Positions 51,985 to 64,000 of a stretch of 64,000 nt of DNA are shown here, in pieces. A program made the translations under genes and the position numbers. How positions within the stretch are numbered: the first letter of the stretch is position 1; every line of letters starts with the position of its first letter. The notes beneath the pieces are model-generated. The model was given only the letters and a program-made list of their open reading frames with translations. It was not told where the DNA came from and ran no database searches. The DNA is from Metarhizium brunneum (Eukaryota > Ascomycota > Sordariomycetes > Hypocreales > Clavicipitaceae), in NCBI RefSeq assembly GCF_013426205.1, contig NC_089422.1, positions 9,017,001 to 9,081,000 of the forward strand, read 5' to 3'.

Positions 51985-54812
51985 GTTGGAGGATATTAAT
52001 GTGTTCGGCCGTGGTTTCTAGTTGACAAACAATCCACTTGAACGGCTCAAGACACAGTACCAGATGAACACTGGTGTATCGCGGTTGTTGAGGCCCAATA
52101 CTCCTAGTCCGTCCGTATACGCCAATATTCTAGGTTGAGTCACACAAGGCAAGGCAGCTAGCTTGCCAATGGCCGCCGATTCACTCTAGGGCAGTTCGTA
52201 GTTGTCAAGGACGCTGAACATGCGGGATTATCCCAACCTCAAACGCTGTGAGAGCTTGCGAAAACAGTACCGAGTATATGGCTAATCTCCAACGTCCCTC
52301 ACCGCAGCAAATAATTCAGTCGTCCCAAGACCAATGGGTATAACAAAACGGGGGGTTGCCGGTGGAGGAAGTGCTCAAGGTTGGCGGAGAGGCAAACTTC
52401 TTGACTGCTTGCAAAGAGATGACCAAGTTTTCAATGGCAATGACGGAAAGAAGACAGAAATGACGCTCCTCAGAGGAGGGGATACGGATGATATAAAGAT
52501 TGCGTTGCGCCCACAGGCCCGGATGAAATGTCTAGTACGCCGTACGGTAGCATCGAATTGGGCCGCTTCGGGCGTGCCACAAAGAGTCAACATGTTCTTC
52601 ACTTCACCGTGTCTCCAGTGGCACGGGGAGGTGCTTCCGGGGATCCTGGGGAGCACAGTCGGCAAACCGGTGCGGGAATGGGCTAACGCCGTCTGTGGAT
52701 GGTACTGTGGAGGCATCGTTGTTTAACCCTTTGGGATCCCCATGTGGTTCCCCAATGTGGTTGAATAGCATTGGCGGAGGTGCAAGTCGGCGATATGGAG
52801 CGGATCGGACATAGCCTTACGGGCGAGGCACAATCGTAGAGACACAACCAAAACAACTCGTCGGGACCCGGGAGTCTGGTAAGTTGGGCGAGCCAACAAC
52901 AAAAGATGCCCTCTCGAGGTAGTGAGATGCCCGAATAGGTAGAACTGCATGCCGAGATGGAACGGGGTGCCAGACTAGTCCTCGACTCATGGTGGAGCAG
53001 GCGAGAGATGATGAAGCTTTTGCAACCAGGCCCGAGCCGCATTCACTTCGCGCCGAATCAGAAACGCAGCTGGCCGGAGGGATAATCACGGGCGACAGGG
53101 GATGCGGACTCGAAACCGCATATGCATCGACGACAGAGGCTTCTGCACCTGGACTTTCGCACTGCATCTTTGCTTGAATGGTGGATCTGCGGCGGGGACA
53201 GTTCGAGACGGGACTGACAGCAAAGTTCAAACCGCCGCCCCTCTCGATGCTTTTGCCAAAGGCGCCTCTGGCCAATGATGTGCCAATTATGCCCGAGCAA
53301 GACTCCTGCATGCGCGTCAAATGCTCAAGCGTATCGTATCAAATCAAACTTGATGTTTCACGCATTCTGTTTGATGAACTGCAAAACGGCAAATGAAACT
53401 TGCGGAGAAGAGGCTGCCTGCCGGCATTGTCCCCATTGTTAATTTGTGCGCTCAGGGTGACGGCAGTGTCCCGTCTGCCGCCCGCCTCGCGAAGTCAATC
53501 GATGGAGGATGCAACTTCAGGTGAACTTGAGGTGATATTGCAGAATAGAGAACCGCAAGAAGCCGTCCCGAGGTAAAAACTTCCAACGTCAATGGCGGAG
53601 AGGCGTGATGGGCCGTGATATTTACTGTGCTTCACCACAAGCACTAAATAGGGCACGAGACCTCCAGCCTGGGAGCCAAACCAGGCAAATACGTCAGCAA
53701 AAGCCACGATTCCGGGGCCGACTCTTCAGGACACTGCGCCCTGATGAGCGTCGCAGGACCCTTGCGGCCGAAAACGAGCGAGCAACGGCCGAGAGGTGTC
53801 TCGCAATCGCCGCCAGCGGACGACTAGCCATGCAAGCTGTGGCCTTTGCGGCATTAGCTGCCCCACCTTCTCACTGATCCAACCTGCCAGTCATCGCTGC
53901 ACCAGAGATTCCGCTTGAACCCTCCGAGGGAGCACTGAATTGCTCGAGAGCTGATTCTTGTTGGGTTTGACGACAATGACGCATGGTGAGTTGCCCTTGA
54001 AGGGTTGCGCGCACCACCAGGTATGCCACGAATCTTACGTGGTAATAACAACGGCCGCTCATGTCCTCTACGTATCATCAGCGCCGAAATTCCTCGCTGG
54101 AGGGCGGCAGGAGGACAGCAGGACTACGACGCCGCAAGCATGATTGGCCACTGGCCAGACACTGCATGTTGATATTAGATTGTTGCAAGATGGTAGGTAG
54201 GCTTTACGAGACATGCATGCATTTGAACGTCGTCTACCTTTCTCCTCCGTAGGGAATGGCGATTTGTTTCAACGTGGTGAAACTTCTATTTTGCGTTGGA
54301 GACTTTGGTCTGGAGTGCGGCGTGGTTGGAGATGGTGGAGATGATGGGATGTGATACGCCATGGATGAAGGGACTGTCGCCGTCTCTTGACGGGCCGTCC
54401 GTCGTCGTTTTATCGTCATCGGATTTGTGGTTTCGCGACATATTGCGGTGTGGCTTGATGTGCCTCAACGCTTGTGATGAATGGTCAAAGATCGGCAGTT
54501 CGAGTCAGAGTGTGATGGAGTAGAAGACGACGAAAAAGCAAGAGGGGACGGACATATGCAATTTGGAATACGGACATGGAAGAGCATGCACAAACATTGG
54601 AGCGGAGGAAGAGGCGAGGCTGCTTTGAGAGAGCCTCCTCAGTTCACGGTTGGGCCAATCAAGTGGCTGCCACTAGATCAGTCGGCGGCAAGAGCTCGAA
54701 ATGCCAGGTCGATGTTACGGTGTGCCGGCCGACCGCTCCTTCCAAATCTGTCCGTCCTGCGTGCGTGGCATCGCCTTCTCGCCTTTATGGCCTCCATCAT
54801 CGCCATCGTCAT

Positions 54813-54861
54813 CACCACCACCACCACCACCACCACCACAACCACAACCACAACCACAACC
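54813..54861. repeat. (CAC)n/(CAACCA)n microsatellite
   Basis: Nine CAC/ACC triplets followed by four ACAACC-type units. It explains the His/Thr and Val runs in overlapping frames. Confidence 0.9.
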
Positions 54862-56338
54862 AGCTGCGTGTGATTACATGTTACTTGGACAGCCTCTGGC
54901 GTCGTGTCGAATGCAATCCAACGCCCGTGCGGATATCTGCACACGTCCGCCTCGGGGCTACGTCGCCAATGTCTCGCGGCTCCTGCAGGACATATGTAGG
55001 CGGCATTCACTCCATTACATGGCCTCATAATTGCAGATTAATGGACCGTTGACAAGTCACTCATGTCCATGCCAGCTAGACCAGAGCCGAGACTTGCAAC
55101 TCTCCTGTGTGCTTATATCTTGGCATTGCTTTCACTCTCAGCCGAAAACTTTAAGTCACCGTTGCTTTGCAGCCACCTGCATGGACGAAAAGGGGCTGAA
55201 TGTGACGAAAGATCTGACCATGGCACTCGAGTTGATGTCGATACCAGCCAGTCTCTTCGGAGAGCCAGGAAGAGAGGCGCATGTCACACGACCCGTCTTC
55301 ATAGGCCCCGGCTATTGACCTATTGACAAACTTCGAACCGCCCCGCCCGCGTGCTGCTTGCCAAATTGGTTTTGATTATCAAGGTGTAGGGAACAAATGC
55401 TAGAAACTTTTGTTGCGCATGATACCTCGACAAGGACTCCAGTGAGGGCGTAACGTCCGAGGCCGTGGTGCGTGTAAGACACCCATCTGCCCAGAGAGCT
55501 GCGACTGCTCTAAAGTATCTGGTGTCGTCTAAATCTCAAGATATTCTTGTTTTCATTCCGACACTCGGCTTTCACGTCAGACGTGTTGGGATCTCTGAAT
55601 CTCATTCTGTGGAGTTTCATACAGAACAGTTGTCCCCGTTTAAACTTGGTGCAGTGGCAGTTGCCTCGGTTGCAAACATGGATGAACAGCGGTGCAAACA
55701 TGACGCCTCAGCGCCAGTCCCAATACCGCTCTCTTAACATGCGAGAACGAAGGCGATAACGCCGATATATAGGTTTCGGACCCAGCCATTCCTTGCTATT
55801 TGCTGCCCCATGCCAAGGGAGTCGGTGACTCCGACCATGTATCGCGGAGATGCGAACGGCTAAAGAGGGTACTCTGTAGACAAGGTCGACTTGCAGCCAG
55901 GCTATCCAATTCTTGACTGGCCCAGCTGACCGGCCCAGGGGCCGCTTTCTACTGCAGGGATGTCGACATGCTGCTTAATCCATCAGCCTCTCAAGCTGTC
56001 TCCAACATGACCTGATTCCGGTTCGGATTATTTACGAAACCGAGTCACTGCAAAGACGACATGGCCTTGGAATTTGACACCTGACCCGCTAGAATATAAC
56101 TTGACATGTAATTAGTGCGGTATGTTATGCTCCGGAACGGGTCAGTCGGACCATGTGTGCAAGGCATTCGTAGATGGTAGCCTTAGGCAGATAGCCGACT
56201 AGATTTGGCCCCTTTATATAGAGCCTCCTAGCTATAATAGCTGCCAATAATAACAAGCATCTCTCATTTCTTTGAATCTTTGTTAGGGTGGCTATTGAGT
56301 CGCACCACCAGGCCATGGAACAAAGGGATGCAGCAATG

Positions 56339-56680
56339 GTGACCTGTCACACGGCAAAGGTCAGAACAAAGGCATCAGCCGGAACAAGGGTATCAACCAC
56401 AAAGGTTACACAACAACAAAGGAAGCCATCACGAGAGTCCGGGGTTAGACCTTGGTGAGGGCTGCCTTGGCCTCTAAGGCCCACCAATTTCTTGTATTTA
56501 TAGAGATGTGTTATGTCGCACGGTCAAGACCTGGACAAAGGTATCAGACTACAAAGGTTACACAACAACAAAGAACGGTATCAGGAGAGCCCAGGGTCAG
56601 GTCATAAGCGAGGACTGCCTCGGACACTAGCCCTCGCCGTCTTTTTGTATTTATAGAGACCTCTGACCCTTTATGGCTTC
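56339..56680. repeat. Two diverged tandem copies of an LTR-like segment
   Basis: Spacing about 152 bp. Shared blocks: CACGG.CAAGACC-like start, ACAAAGGTTACACAACAACA (56,399 and 56,551), a GAGAG(T/C)CC(A/G)GGGT block, and CTTGTATTTATAGAGA versus TTTGTATTTATAGAGA. TGTATTTATAGAG may be a retrotransposon promoter box. No reverse transcriptase or integrase is seen nearby, so these are relics. Confidence 0.55.
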
Positions 56681-58110
56681 TTAGAAAACCAAGGACCTTG
56701 AATACCTCAAAGTCGATTATTGAATTGATATTTGAACACGCGTTTCAGGACTAGTCACCCTGCCCTTGTCACATGGCCCTTTGACAAGTATCCCCGATAT
56801 TGAGCTTACAAGTACATATGTATGCACGTCCTCCGGGACATGGTAAAGCTAGCAGATGGTGCTTATTTTCGGCAGCTAGCCTTTTGGTATGTTTGAATCA
56901 CCCACCCTGCTAGCTTTTAACGCATCGAGGCGCGTGCATCCATGATGTATTGCGTGGTGTATTACGGTTCTCTGGTTTAGGTGCGGTCAGACAGCGGACA
57001 AATGGTGTTGTTTTACTCGGTCTTTGCCACAGAAAGAACGCGCTCTACTTCAACAGCATTTATACACCCTTATAATTTCGTTGAAAATGTGGCTTCATAT
57101 AGCGCTTGTATGAATATTTGGATAGGTAAAGTGACAAATATGCACATCTTGGCTTTTTCTCCATGGCCGCTGACAATCTTATTTCCAGTCAGAATGCTAC
57201 GGCTTGGCCAAGAGAATATATTGAAAGCAATTATATATAAAGGCCTCAGCTTTATGTATACATAATCACTTTCTTGGCTGTATTTAATCTCTTAATCCGT
57301 CTCTCAGTCTAGTTGCGATAGTTTACACATGGAGAGATGAGTACACATAAAAGGAACATCTGGCTACACCATTTAACATTGTCTGAAAGTTGTTGAGAAC
57401 TTTCTAACTACTGATTTGCTTCATGTTTGTTGAAAACTTGCCAGCACTCTTATCCAACCGTTTTTGAGACCGTGCTCATCATGATTTCCATCAACCCTGC
57501 GTCGGCATGCCAGCGTCCATCACCGCTGTAGTCACCAGATGACATTTATTCCGGATATTTCCTTCCGTTCAATGGCCCCATGTCAGCCCAATCATCACCT
57601 CTGCGGTAACGACCAACGATCCGGGTTGGGTTTTCGAGCATCTTTCATTTGAATTGTATGTCAGAAGGTTATATCTCGTTGGGTTGGGGTGGGGATGAGG
57701 GAGGATGAGGATGACTCGCGATCTGGCGATGGCCCTCTATGTCTGTGAGAAAATGGCCAGAGGCCAAAACCCCGGTGCCATTCGCAGCAGACGTCCCATC
57801 ATCCTTTGCAGCGAGTCTCGAAGCACGTTGAACCGCGTTTGCAACTAATCTGTGGATGTACGTACCCAAACAGGGCCTTTGATTACGACTCCCTCGCAAC
57901 CAGCCAATGGCGAACATTCAAGGTCGTCACCGGGCGGGAGATCTGTCCACACTGGCTCCCCATAATCGTCGAGTGTCCGCAGAATAGGGTCGCAATAATG
58001 GACCCTGTAACTGGTAATCTTCTCAGTTGTAATGCAAATTTCCAGGTTATAGACGCACATGGTGATGAATGCTGCAGAGGGGTCTTCACGTGGATGTCTT
58101 GATCTTGGCT

Positions 58111-58143
58111 GTTGTTCTTGTTGTTAATATTGTTGTTATTGTT

Positions 58144-58175
<32 letters not shown>

Positions 58176-58191
58176 TGTTGTTGTTGTTGTT
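58111..58191. repeat. (GTT)n/(GTC)n microsatellite
   Basis: Imperfect GTT repeats, ten consecutive GTC-type units, then seven GTT units. Confidence 0.9.
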
Positions 58192-59529
58192 ATTTTTTCT
58201 TGGTTGAAAATAGACAAGATGTGCTGTATTTATACATTCTTCTCGTCCCGTACTTGCTTTTCTCCCTTTTTGTGCTCTGCCCTTTCATAGTGTGTGAAAG
58301 GAAATCTGCAATGAAGCAGGTATTCATTGCTTCTTGGTGATTTTTAAGTGTCGTTTCCTTGTTCAGGGTACATCTGGCTGCTATGTTTAACTACATGGGT
58401 AGCTACGTGGCGCAGTCTTTTTTACAATCCGTGTGCACCAGGCTGGTCTTTGTGAAGCATGGATGTACTTTAAAACTTCACTGCACTAAGACATTCTGCC
58501 ATGGCCACGGGGTTAAATGTGCCGAGTGTTGTGCAAGGAATAAGTGAACAATATGTGTGGGCGAGTGTCATTGATTCTGAAACCATGTCCAAGATTCTCG
58601 CGCTTACACTCAATGTTCAGCTGGCATTCTTTTTTTAAACGCGTGGGTATGATGCTCAATGTACTTCAAGTTGGGGCTAAAAGCTCTGACAACCACCAAA
58701 AAGTGTCGGACGGCGCCCTCTCGCACACGCCAGGCCGCACCGGAATAAACCAACTATGGCCGAAGGGTATCAAATTCGCTGTATTCTGTGATTCCGTGCA
58801 GACCTGATGCTGATCATTTTCGTTGGACGAACGTGAATCTGCGGCAAGGAATGGAACCTGGATGAAGCTGTTCATAATCCAAGAGTAGGTCGGCCAGGCA
58901 CCCCATCTGTTGGAAGGATTCTACTCTGCGGTATTCTAAAAAGATATTCACGAGGTCCAGGTGCGTAAATTAAAGTCAAATTCATCCGGACCTCGACCTC
59001 GCCGCCAGACACGTTCACCGCTGACTAAGCGATGGGAAGCCACATGCAGTCTCAACTTTTGAGGTCTCAGGGGCTAAACGGTTCAACGCGGGTTCAACTC
59101 CACAAGCCCTGTGAATCCCACAATACGACCATGTGCCGCCAGGGACGAGTCTGGTTGACATCAATTGATCTCCGGCGTCCTTGAGTGGCTGTAGATCCCG
59201 AGGCCCCACGTTTGCGCTCGCGGCGAGGCGTCGAATGCCACGTCCTCCATCCACCATCCTCATCCCTCTCTGCATGTTTGCCATCTATTCTTGCTGACAA
59301 GACACGTCGCACGTCGTCTCAGCCTGAACGTCATCGTTACCGCTCCCTTTGACCAGTCACTCGTTTCACTCACCTGACCCCTCAACGCTGCACGTCGACG
59401 GCGCCCCTTTGAACCATTAATTTGAACTCTTGCGCGGACACTGTTTGTCGAAAATGAGCTGACCCTGCCGCCGTCCCTTTCATCCTTGAGCCACGCCTAC
59501 AGAACAAAAGGCGCAGACGTCTGTCCACC

Positions 59530-61597
59530 ATGGGCGTCTTCTCTTTCTTCCGCAAGGTCTATGACATCGACACCCTCGACACTCGGTTCATGAGCTCGTC
59601 GTCCGTTCCCTACCAGACTGTTATCGAGGCGCGCAGCGATCCCGATGCCGTGAAGGAGGCCGCCGATAAAGCGCGAGCTCGTGCACCTCCACCGAAATGG
59701 CAAACGCCAGAGTTTTACCTGTATTATTTTGTGTTTTTGTGGGCGGTGCCGTACATGTTTTGGGTTGCGTATAGCGTTTCACGGCGTATGTGACTTGTTT
59801 GTTGCTCTTTTTGTCCTTCTTTGAGTCGACACCAGCCGCTAACCGGGTGCTGGAATAGCCTCCGATCCGCGATATCACAAGTACGAGCGATTTCTTTCCG
59901 ATGGCTGGATTCCCGGCCGCAAAGTCGACATTTCCGATGCGCAGTATCACACGTTTCGAGGCAACTTGCCCTACCTGGCTGCGCTGCTGATATTCCATCC
60001 TCTGCTCCGAAAGGTCTGGGAATCAGTATACACCGGCGCCAACGGCAATAGGGGCCCCAAAGGCTCCTCGCGGCTGGAGCAGCGCGCCTTGTTCGACTTT
60101 ACATTTGCGATTTTGTTCTTGGTCATCTTGCATGGCATCTCGGCATTCAAGGTCCTCACTATTCTGTACATAAACTTTCAGATTGGGCGGAAACTCCCGC
60201 GCAAATATGTGCCCATTGCCACCTGGGTGTTTAACATCTCAACTCTGTTTGCGAATGAGCTCTGTGAGGGCTACCACCTACGAAACGTAGCGAGTCACAT
60301 CTCGCCACCGGTCAAATCTGCTTCTACTGGGCAACTGACGGATTCGCCCTTGATGCAGACGGGTGCGTGGTTGGATGGGTTTGGAGGCATCATGCCACGG
60401 TGGGAGGTTTTGTTCAACATTACGATTCTGCGATTGATTAGCTACAATATGGATTATTATTGGAGCATCGATAAGAAGGCTTCCAGTTCCTTGGAGGTAA
60501 GTGCGCCTCAACCCCGTTTTGTCGGCCATTCCTCCTCCGCAATGCCGCTAATGCACACAAGAAGAAACAATTGGACCCGGCCAACCTGTCTGAGCGAGAT
60601 CGAATCACGATATCCGCCGAGCCGGCCGACTACTCGTTCCGCAATTACATCGCATACGCCATATACGCACCCCTCTATCTGGCGGGACCCATTCTCACCT
60701 TCAACGATTACATCTCCCAGCTCAAATTCAAGGCAGCCAGCATCGAGAAACCACGTACTATCCGCTATGGTGTTCGGTTCCTGCTGGTTCTGCTTGCCAT
60801 GGAGCTCGTCCTGCACTTTGACTACGTCGGCGCAATTAGCCTGGCCAACCCCGTTTGGGGGGAATATTCCGCCGCTCAACTCAGCTTGCTCTCATTCTTC
60901 AACCTCCACATAATCTGGTTGAAGCTCCTTTTGCCGTGGCGACTGTTCCGCCTGTGGGCGTTGGTAGATGGCATCGACCCGCCAGAGAACATGGTTCGGT
61001 GCGTGAGCAACAACTATAGCACGCAACTGTTTTGGCGCGCATGGCACCGATCGTACAACCGATGGCTTATTCGATACTTGTACGTTCCTCTTGGGGGCGC
61101 ATCCTTCCGCAACTGGGCCGCTGCGGCTCAGTCGACAGTTACGTACTTGTGTGTGTTCACCTTTGTGGCACTGTGGCATGACATTCAGCTCCGCCTCCTC
61201 ATCTGGGGCTGGCTGATTGTCCTGTTCATGGTGCCCGAGTGGACGGCGGCATTTTTGTTTCCCAAGAGGAAGTGGGAGAGCCGTCCTACCGAGTATCGCA
61301 TGCTGTGTTGTGTTGGTGCGGTTGCGAACGTGCTCATGATGATGGCGGCCAATCTGGTTGGTTTCGCGGTAGGCTTGGATGGGTTGCAGAGCATTGTTGC
61401 GGGCATATTGCATGAATGGTCAGGTGAGTTGCCTCGTGTTCTTTCGTGACATTTTGTTTGGAATCAAATTGCTTACTGACAATATACTAGGCGTCATCTT
61501 TCTGACTGTGGCGTGTGCCTGTTTATTTGTGGGTATCCAGGTCATGTTTGAGATTCGCGAATCAGAGAAGCGCAAGGGAGCAACGTTGAAGTGCTGA
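59530..61597 (+). CDS. GUP1: GUP1, MBOAT-family O-acyltransferase
   Basis: Exons 59,530-59,785, 59,859-60,496, 60,562-61,423 and 61,491-61,597 (introns 73, 65 and 67 bp, all GT-AG); 620 aa. GUP1 is an ER membrane acyltransferase that remodels GPI anchors by adding a long fatty acid, and was first described in glycerol uptake. Diagnostic features: the N-terminal DIDTLDTRF motif, KWQTPEFYLYYFVF, DGWIPGRKVDISDAQY, the MBOAT core LAGPILTFNDYISQL, RYLYVPLGGASFRNWA, and FVALWHDIQLRLLIWGW containing the catalytic His. About ten hydrophobic segments. The length matches fungal orthologues. A housekeeping gene, marking host DNA. Confidence 0.93.
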
Positions 61598-61818
61598 GAT
61601 GGGAACTATATGACTGTACCATACAAGAATACAAGTATTTATAATGACACTGTCAACAAGTGTGCAAACGGCGCCTAAGAAATTCCCGACCCGTATGCTC
61701 GTCGATATATATACCGGCGACCTCTCAAGCAGGCATTCATTATTTTCTACATCACCACACACGACGCGGACCTCGCAATTGTATCTATAGTGTATAAAAT
61801 CTGGTACAACTCGGGCCA

Positions 61819-62698
61819 CTACTCGCCCTCTTTGACTGGACTCATTTCCACATCCACCCTCCTCTCGACAACAAACCTGCCCATCCTACCCATCTTAGCC
61901 TCCGTCACCCACTTCCTCAGCCAAACGACAGCCCACACGACGACAAAAATAACGACGATGCCCACGGCTATGCCAAACACATACGCAGCCACGTAGCCCC
62001 TCCCGCCGACCTTGTCGTGGTCCAAAAAGCTATACGTGTACCAGCCCTGGGTGGCGAGGGTGATGAAGGCAACCCCTAGATAGCCCAGCAATATGGCAAT
62101 CAGCCACACCAGATGCACCCACGGCATGGCCTCGGTCCTCGCGGCAAGCACCTCGAACAGCGCAAACAGCGAGTTGAGCGCGTGCTGCGAGACATTGTGC
62201 CACCCGTCAAAGGGCAGCTCGAACCAGGGCGCCTTGTACAGCACGGCCCAGTAGACGGCCGTCACGAGAAACGGCAGCGTGACAATGGACGTGTAGAAGA
62301 GCGAGTGGAGGGCCTGCAGGGGCCGCGGGAACGAGGCGAGCAGCGGCCGCCCGCCGCGCACCATGTACGTGAGCGTGTGGACGGACGCGGCGGCAAAGTA
62401 GAAGCCCAGGCCCCAGTAGGTGATGACGGTGAAGTAGGAGAAGGAGCGGCGCACGGTGAGGCAGCCGCCCAGCGAGGCGTGGGCGCACGTGTAGCCCATG
62501 ATGAAGAAGAGCGTCGTGAAGATGTAGACGCTCTGCACGTGTGGGTTAGTCTTGCGCGAGAGGGCGCGGAGGGGAGGAGCGTACAATCAGGGCCCGGCAG
62601 GCGAGGAGCATCCAGGGCGGGAGCAGCCATGATGTTGCGAAGCGGTTCGTGGGGTCGAAGGGCTGGGTGGCGAACGAGAAGACGTTTTTGAGGGCCAT
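61819..62698 (-). CDS. Multi-spanning membrane protein (possibly FAR-17a/AIG1-like)
   Basis: Exon 1 is 62,698-62,585 and exon 2 is 62,532-61,819, with a 52-bp intron (GTACGC..GCAG, phase 0); 275 aa. Six hydrophobic spans. The N-terminus FDPTNRFATSWLLPPWMLLA and the motifs YWGLGFYFAAASVHTLTY, RPLQALHSLFYTSIVTLPFL and DGWHNVSQHALNSLFALFE recall a conserved ascomycete membrane family that I tentatively link to FAR-17a/AIG1-like proteins. GC-rich coding with strong third-position G/C, unlike genes of the left half. Convergent with GUP1, 221 bp between ends. Confidence 0.65.
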
Positions 62699-63657
62699 GG
62701 CTCGCCGGCCTGGCGCTGCAGCGGTGCCGCGCGACGTGGTGATGGTGCGCAACGCGACGCGAGGTCGGTTGTTTGTGGTTTGGTCGTTTGAAGCAATTCC
62801 CAGAATGTAGATGCACAGACTGACGGCTGTTGGGGGATTTTTTTTTTCTGGGAGCCCAATGTGAGGATATGGGGTCGTGACGTGGACCGGCACTTGTCAT
62901 GGCGTCTTGGCGTGGACGTGAGGCTGAGCCGAGACACGGGTGGATCGTTGGGAATTTTCGTGGTTGTCTGCCGGGCATTCAGGGTCTTTGCTATACGTGG
63001 CGTCGTGATATTATTCCAAGGATTGGTGCTAGTGGTGAGCGAGGATGAAAACAGCACCATGCTGCGCTCGGAACTGAAGCCACAGAACGCCTCGCATGCT
63101 GCGCAAATGAGCGGGTTCCCTCTGCTGGTTGAGTATTCCCATGCCTGGACTCGGACGCTGGAGTTGCTCGTTGTACTAGTGTTGGCTGCCAAGGGACGCG
63201 AGACTCGGGCCCAAGTCGACGTGATTTCATTGTTTTCAATGTTGTTGGCCGCCACGATCGATGCTGATGTAGATGTTCTGGATTTGCAGCAGAGCTCCGA
63301 GTACCGGGTAGCCATTCGGGTATTTGCCCGCGCGCCCAATTTCCCCCTTTTTAGAAACGGATCCTTCAGCACATGTTCAAAGGTACCGAAATTACCATCT
63401 CTTTAGCGAAATACGCTTGCCGTCCGCAAAAACGGTCGACTTTACGCGGGACAAAATGCAGTCGCATTCAAAACCCATTTCCTCCACGGTCAGCGACGCG
63501 TGGCAGCCGTTTTCAACGTCGGTCCGCAAAAGGCGTGAGCTCAGACAAGTTGCCCGTTTGTCTGCGTCCTTCCTTGTCATGCTCCGCTAGGCGCTGGATT
63601 ATTCATTTCATGAGCCTCGCCTTTCTTTGACGAGCAGGAATCGCCGTTGCTGCGACT
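62699..63657. other. Divergent upstream region, no gene seen
   Basis: 959 bp between two divergent genes; T9-10 run near 62,841-62,849. Frames here are not supported. Confidence 0.4.
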
Positions 63658-64000
63658 ATGAATAAGGATGTGTACGTCTCGCCCCTCCCGTCCGGCCTGC
63701 TCTGTTCCCAACTGATGATGCGTTTGCGAAGCTATATCTGCCTGATCCTGGCGACCTTTTCGGCTGCTGCCATTGGTACATGCCATCACGGACACTGCCC
63801 ATGAGAAATCTCACTGATGAGTTACTTGTAGGAACAAGCTTCGTCATCACAAGAAAGGTTTTATTTGCATCCCATGACCCAGGCAGAGTCCATCCCATGA
63901 ACCTCGGCTGACCTTGGCAATCCTCAGGGCTTGATGGATGCGCGCAAAAACCAGGGATTCAATGGCGACGGCTTTGAGTACCTGAGAAACCCGCTGTGGT
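63658..64000 (+). CDS. NIPA-type magnesium transporter, 5' part only
   Basis: Exons 63,658-63,775, 63,832-63,857 (26 nt) and 63,928 onward, cut by the window end. The spliced reading gives a first membrane segment (YICLILATFSAAAIG) running into TSFVITRK, GLMDARKNQGF and YLRNPLW. This is the signature opening of the NIPA/DUF803 Mg2+ transporter family (A-I-G-T-S-F-I-I-T-K-K-G-L..Y-L-x-N-P-x-W-W). The start Met chosen adds about 24 residues before the span; a further upstream exon is possible. Confidence 0.75.

Larger units (their letters stand above)
51985..59529. other. 7.5 kb gene-poor region
   Basis: No frame carries a recognised domain or convincing introns. It holds the microsatellites and the LTR-like repeats listed separately. 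Several 100-170 aa frames around 52.8-53.3 and 54.5-55.1 kb exist on opposite strands of the same GC-rich DNA and are probably fortuitous. Confidence 0.45.

Noticed and set aside
52817..53320. Minus-strand frame of 167 codons
   Set aside because: Overlaps equally long frames on the other strand in GC-rich DNA, with no recognised motif or conserved-looking core.
54678..55052. Overlapping frames with His, Thr or Val runs
   Set aside because: The runs come from the (CAC)n microsatellite read in different frames and strands.
1..64000. Secondary-metabolite gene cluster
   Set aside because: No polyketide synthase, NRPS, terpene cyclase or typical tailoring enzymes were found; the ferric reductase and sugar transporter do not form such a cluster.

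Overview
The window is nuclear DNA from a filamentous ascomycete. Genes carry short introns (about 45-110 bp) with GT-AG ends and CTAAC-like branch sites, and there is an intron-bearing tRNA-Tyr and a dispersed 5S rRNA gene. The gene families (DUF3723, DUF3435, NB-ARC/NACHT-type NLRs, CorA-like proteins) suggest Sordariomycetes, probably Hypocreales; the genus cannot be named from sequence alone.

Layout. (1) 1-905: 3' truncated DUF1774-like membrane protein, probably host. (2) About 1.15-43.53 kb: accessory DNA that I read as a Starship-type giant transposon. Its proposed captain, a DUF3435/FluG-type tyrosine recombinase with C2H2 fingers (40,240-42,988, minus), sits at the right end and is transcribed inward. 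Leftward lies cargo seen recurrently in Starships: an NB-ARC/TPR NLR with an alpha/beta-hydrolase head (35.3-38.5 kb), a decayed PNP-NACHT NLR (32-33 kb), a ferric reductase (23.6-25.5 kb), a PLP-family protein that has lost its patatin core (20.5-22.4 kb) and a DUF3723 protein (17.8-20.2 kb). With these are several degenerate MADS-like genes, small coiled-coil genes, a transthyretin/HIUase-like gene, a BRCT protein and orphans. (3) 6,964-17,118: a nearly perfect head-to-tail duplication of a 5.08-kb, multi-gene block, whose junction creates an in-frame chimeric gene. (4) 43,534-43,645: a 5S rRNA gene lacking its first few bases, about 545 bp upstream of the captain, the likely insertion target. 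(5) 43.65-64 kb: ordinary host DNA with an MFS sugar transporter, tRNA-Tyr(GUA), a Ser-rich protein, GUP1 (MBOAT), a multi-spanning membrane protein and a 5' fragment of a NIPA-type Mg2+ transporter, separated by long gene-poor stretches with microsatellites and an LTR-like relic.

How parts fit: the captain would excise and insert the element; NLRs, PLP, ferric reductase and DUF3723 are passengers; the MADS-like and coiled-coil genes form a second recurring theme inside the element. Exon structures were worked out by hand from splice sites and reading-frame continuity. Function calls are from remembered family signatures, not searches.
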